From Caulobacter sp. CCH9-E1 (GTDB lineage Bacteria > Pseudomonadota > Alphaproteobacteria > Caulobacterales > Caulobacteraceae), in the NCBI RefSeq assembly GCF_001556515.1, contig NZ_LSJA01000204.1, positions 1 through 16,054 of the forward strand: DNA of 16,054 bases, written 5' to 3'. Position 1 is the stretch's first letter, and each line of letters opens with the position of its first letter. The notes below the pieces were generated by a model. The model was not told the DNA's origin, made no database searches, and saw only the letters and a program-made list of their open reading frames with translations. A program made the position numbers and the translations under genes. Positions 15,158 through 16,054 of the stretch are shown one piece after another.

Positions 15158-15676
15158 ATGACCGCGACCTTGGTGCTGGGCGGCGCGCGCTCGGGAAAGA
15201 GCGGCTTCGCCCAGAGAGCGGCGGAAACCGAGGCCGGCGGAGGTCGAACGGTGATGATCGCGACGGGGCAGGCCTTCGATGACGAGATGGCCGAGCGAAT
15301 CGCCCGCCATCAGGCCGATCGCGGCGAATCATGGGTCACGGTCGAGGCGCCGCTGGAGCTCGCCGCCGCGATCAGCGGCCTCCCCGCCGACGCGATCGCC
15401 GTCGTCGATTGCCTGACGCTGTGGCTGTCGAACCAGATGCTGGCCGAACGGAACGTCGAGGCGGCGTGCGCGGAACTCGTTGCGGCCGTCGCGGCCTGCC
15501 CCGCCCGCCTCTGGCTGGTCAGCAACGAGGTCGGGCTGGGCATCGTGCCGGAGACGCCGCTGGGGCGCCGCTTCCGCGATGAAGCCGGCCGATTGAACCA
15601 GCGCCTGGCGGCGACCGTGGACGAGGTCTATTTCGTGGCGGCGGGCCTGCCGCTGAAGATGAAGCCTCAGGGGTGA
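15158..15676 (+). CDS. cobU: Adenosylcobinamide kinase / adenosylcobinamide-phosphate guanylyltransferase
   Basis: A 172-residue bifunctional cytosolic enzyme: it phosphorylates adenosylcobinamide and transfers GMP to it, giving the substrate of CobS (CobP in P. denitrificans naming). The P-loop GGARSGKS is at residues 8-15 with Lys14. RIARHQADR contains His51, likely the guanylylated His of the family; the partner motifs are VVDCLTLWLSN and WLVSNEVGLGIVPETPLGR, then FRDEAGRLNQ. The C-terminal VAAGLPLKMK is the usual end. Start ATG at 15158 follows a TGGAGC SD-like site. It is read away from the riboswitch and so is not under it; no convincing promoter of its own was seen. The stop codon is overlapped by the start of the adjoining repeat element. 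Confidence 0.96.
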   Translation: MTATLVLGGARSGKSGFAQRAAETEAGGGRTVMIATGQAFDDEMAERIARHQADRGESWVTVEAPLELAAAISGLPADAIAVVDCLTLWLSNQMLAERNVEAACAELVAAVAACPARLWLVSNEVGLGIVPETPLGRRFRDEAGRLNQRLAATVDEVYFVAAGLPLKMKPQG

Positions 15677-15912
15677 ACGCTCGTCGGGAGACGGGAATGA
15701 AAAACCCTCTCTCTTAGAGAGAGGGAGGGGCCCGCGCCGCCAGGCGCGGGAGGATGAGTGGTTACGCGGTCCGCCGCAATTCTCAGCCGTTTCAGCTACT
15801 TGTCCATCACCGCCCTGTCCGGAAAGGGTGAAACCTCTCACCCTCCCATGCTTCGCATGGGCCCCTCCCTCTCTCGAAGAGAGAGGGATTCATGAGCGCT
15901 CGACGAGCGTTC
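15675..15912. repeat. MITE-like structured intergenic repeat (about 238 bp)
   Basis: The ends are perfect 12-bp inverted repeats: GAACGCTCGTCG (15675-15686) and CGACGAGCGTTC (15901-15912). Inside are two near-identical hairpins, CCCTCTCTC-TTA-GAGAGAGGG (15705-15725) and CCCTCTCTC-GAA-GAGAGAGGG (15867-15887). A 17-bp perfect complement joins 15717-15733 to 15859-15875. Smaller hairpins sit at 15731-15750 (CCCGCGCC/GGCGCGGG) and 15844-15860 (CCCATGC/GCATGGG). The left end covers part of the cobU TGA. No coding potential or target duplication is seen. It may also end transcription of cobU. Similar CCCTCTC...GAGAGGG elements are, from memory, dispersed in Caulobacter genomes. Confidence 0.8.
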
Positions 15913-15980
15913 GCGCCAACTTATCCTACCCTTTGAAACCTGCCGTATTCTGTCTTCACCTCGTCGCGAGGAAAGGGCGC

Positions 15981-16054
15981 GTGGCCAGCGACCATTTGCG
16001 GCGGCGGGGGGCGATCGAGCGGGGACAGGTTCGAGGGGGTTACTCGGACGGTCC
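15981..16054 (+). CDS. Possible start of an unidentified gene, cut by the window edge
   Basis: GTG at 15981 opens a frame with no stop up to the right edge. It begins MASDHLRRRGAIERGQ and continues for 24 full codons. GAGGAAAGG ends 4 nt before the GTG, a good SD. The short visible stretch is basic and Gly-rich and matches no family I recognise. In GC-rich DNA a 74-base open frame is easily chance, so the SD is the main support. The 68 bases before it (15913-15980) hold no other feature I can name. Confidence 0.4.
   Translation, partial: MASDHLRRRGAIERGQVRGGYSDG

Noticed and set aside
15083..15310. 75-codon minus-strand frame across the cobU start
   Set aside because: Antisense to the cobU P-loop region and into the riboswitch leader; no SD and no recognisable product.

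Overview
This is a GC-rich window packed with genes and looks like the chromosome of a Caulobacter-type alphaproteobacterium. The basis is high GC3, a TTGACG/GC-rich -35/-10 pair of Caulobacter sigma-73 style, and two structured intergenic palindromes of a kind I recall from Caulobacter genomes. The genus is an inference from gene content and style; I ran no database comparison.

Left region (1-4557): part of a carbohydrate-degradation locus. The C-terminal part of a PA14-containing family 3 glycoside hydrolase enters from the left edge. It is followed 9 nt later by a secreted SGNH 'sialate O-acetylesterase-like' carbohydrate esterase. A convergent secreted alpha/beta hydrolase of the acetyl-xylan-esterase-like type lies beyond a 104-bp palindromic repeat, with a LacI-family-type operator candidate upstream. 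Together they look like enzymes that deacetylate and hydrolyse a plant polysaccharide such as xylan or another hemicellulose.

Centre (4558-15145, minus strand): one long cobalamin operon of ten genes read leftward from a sigma-70-type promoter and a cobalamin riboswitch. The order is btuB (TonB receptor), cobC (threonine-phosphate decarboxylase family), btuF, btuC, btuD (B12 ABC importer), cobD/cbiB, cobQ, cobT, cobS and, last, a small Cys-x5-Arg phosphatase. Every junction is an overlap or a gap of 9 nt or less, so the genes should be co-transcribed and largely translationally coupled. The set takes up corrinoids and carries out the late steps (cobyric acid, aminopropanol attachment, lower-ligand activation, nucleotide-loop assembly). 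No corrin-ring synthesis gene is present in the window.

Right region (15108-16054): cobU/cobP, the adenosylcobinamide kinase/guanylyltransferase, is read rightward, divergently from the riboswitch. A perfect 8-bp inverted repeat covers the -10 box of the operon promoter in the shared intergenic region. A MITE-like structured repeat of about 238 bp begins inside the cobU stop codon. Near the right edge a possible new gene starts on the plus strand and runs out of the window.

I do not see a defence system, CRISPR array, transposase, tRNA or rRNA. The least-explained element is the phosphatase at the end of the cobalamin operon, a candidate for the missing alpha-ribazole-phosphate or cobalamin-phosphate phosphatase step.
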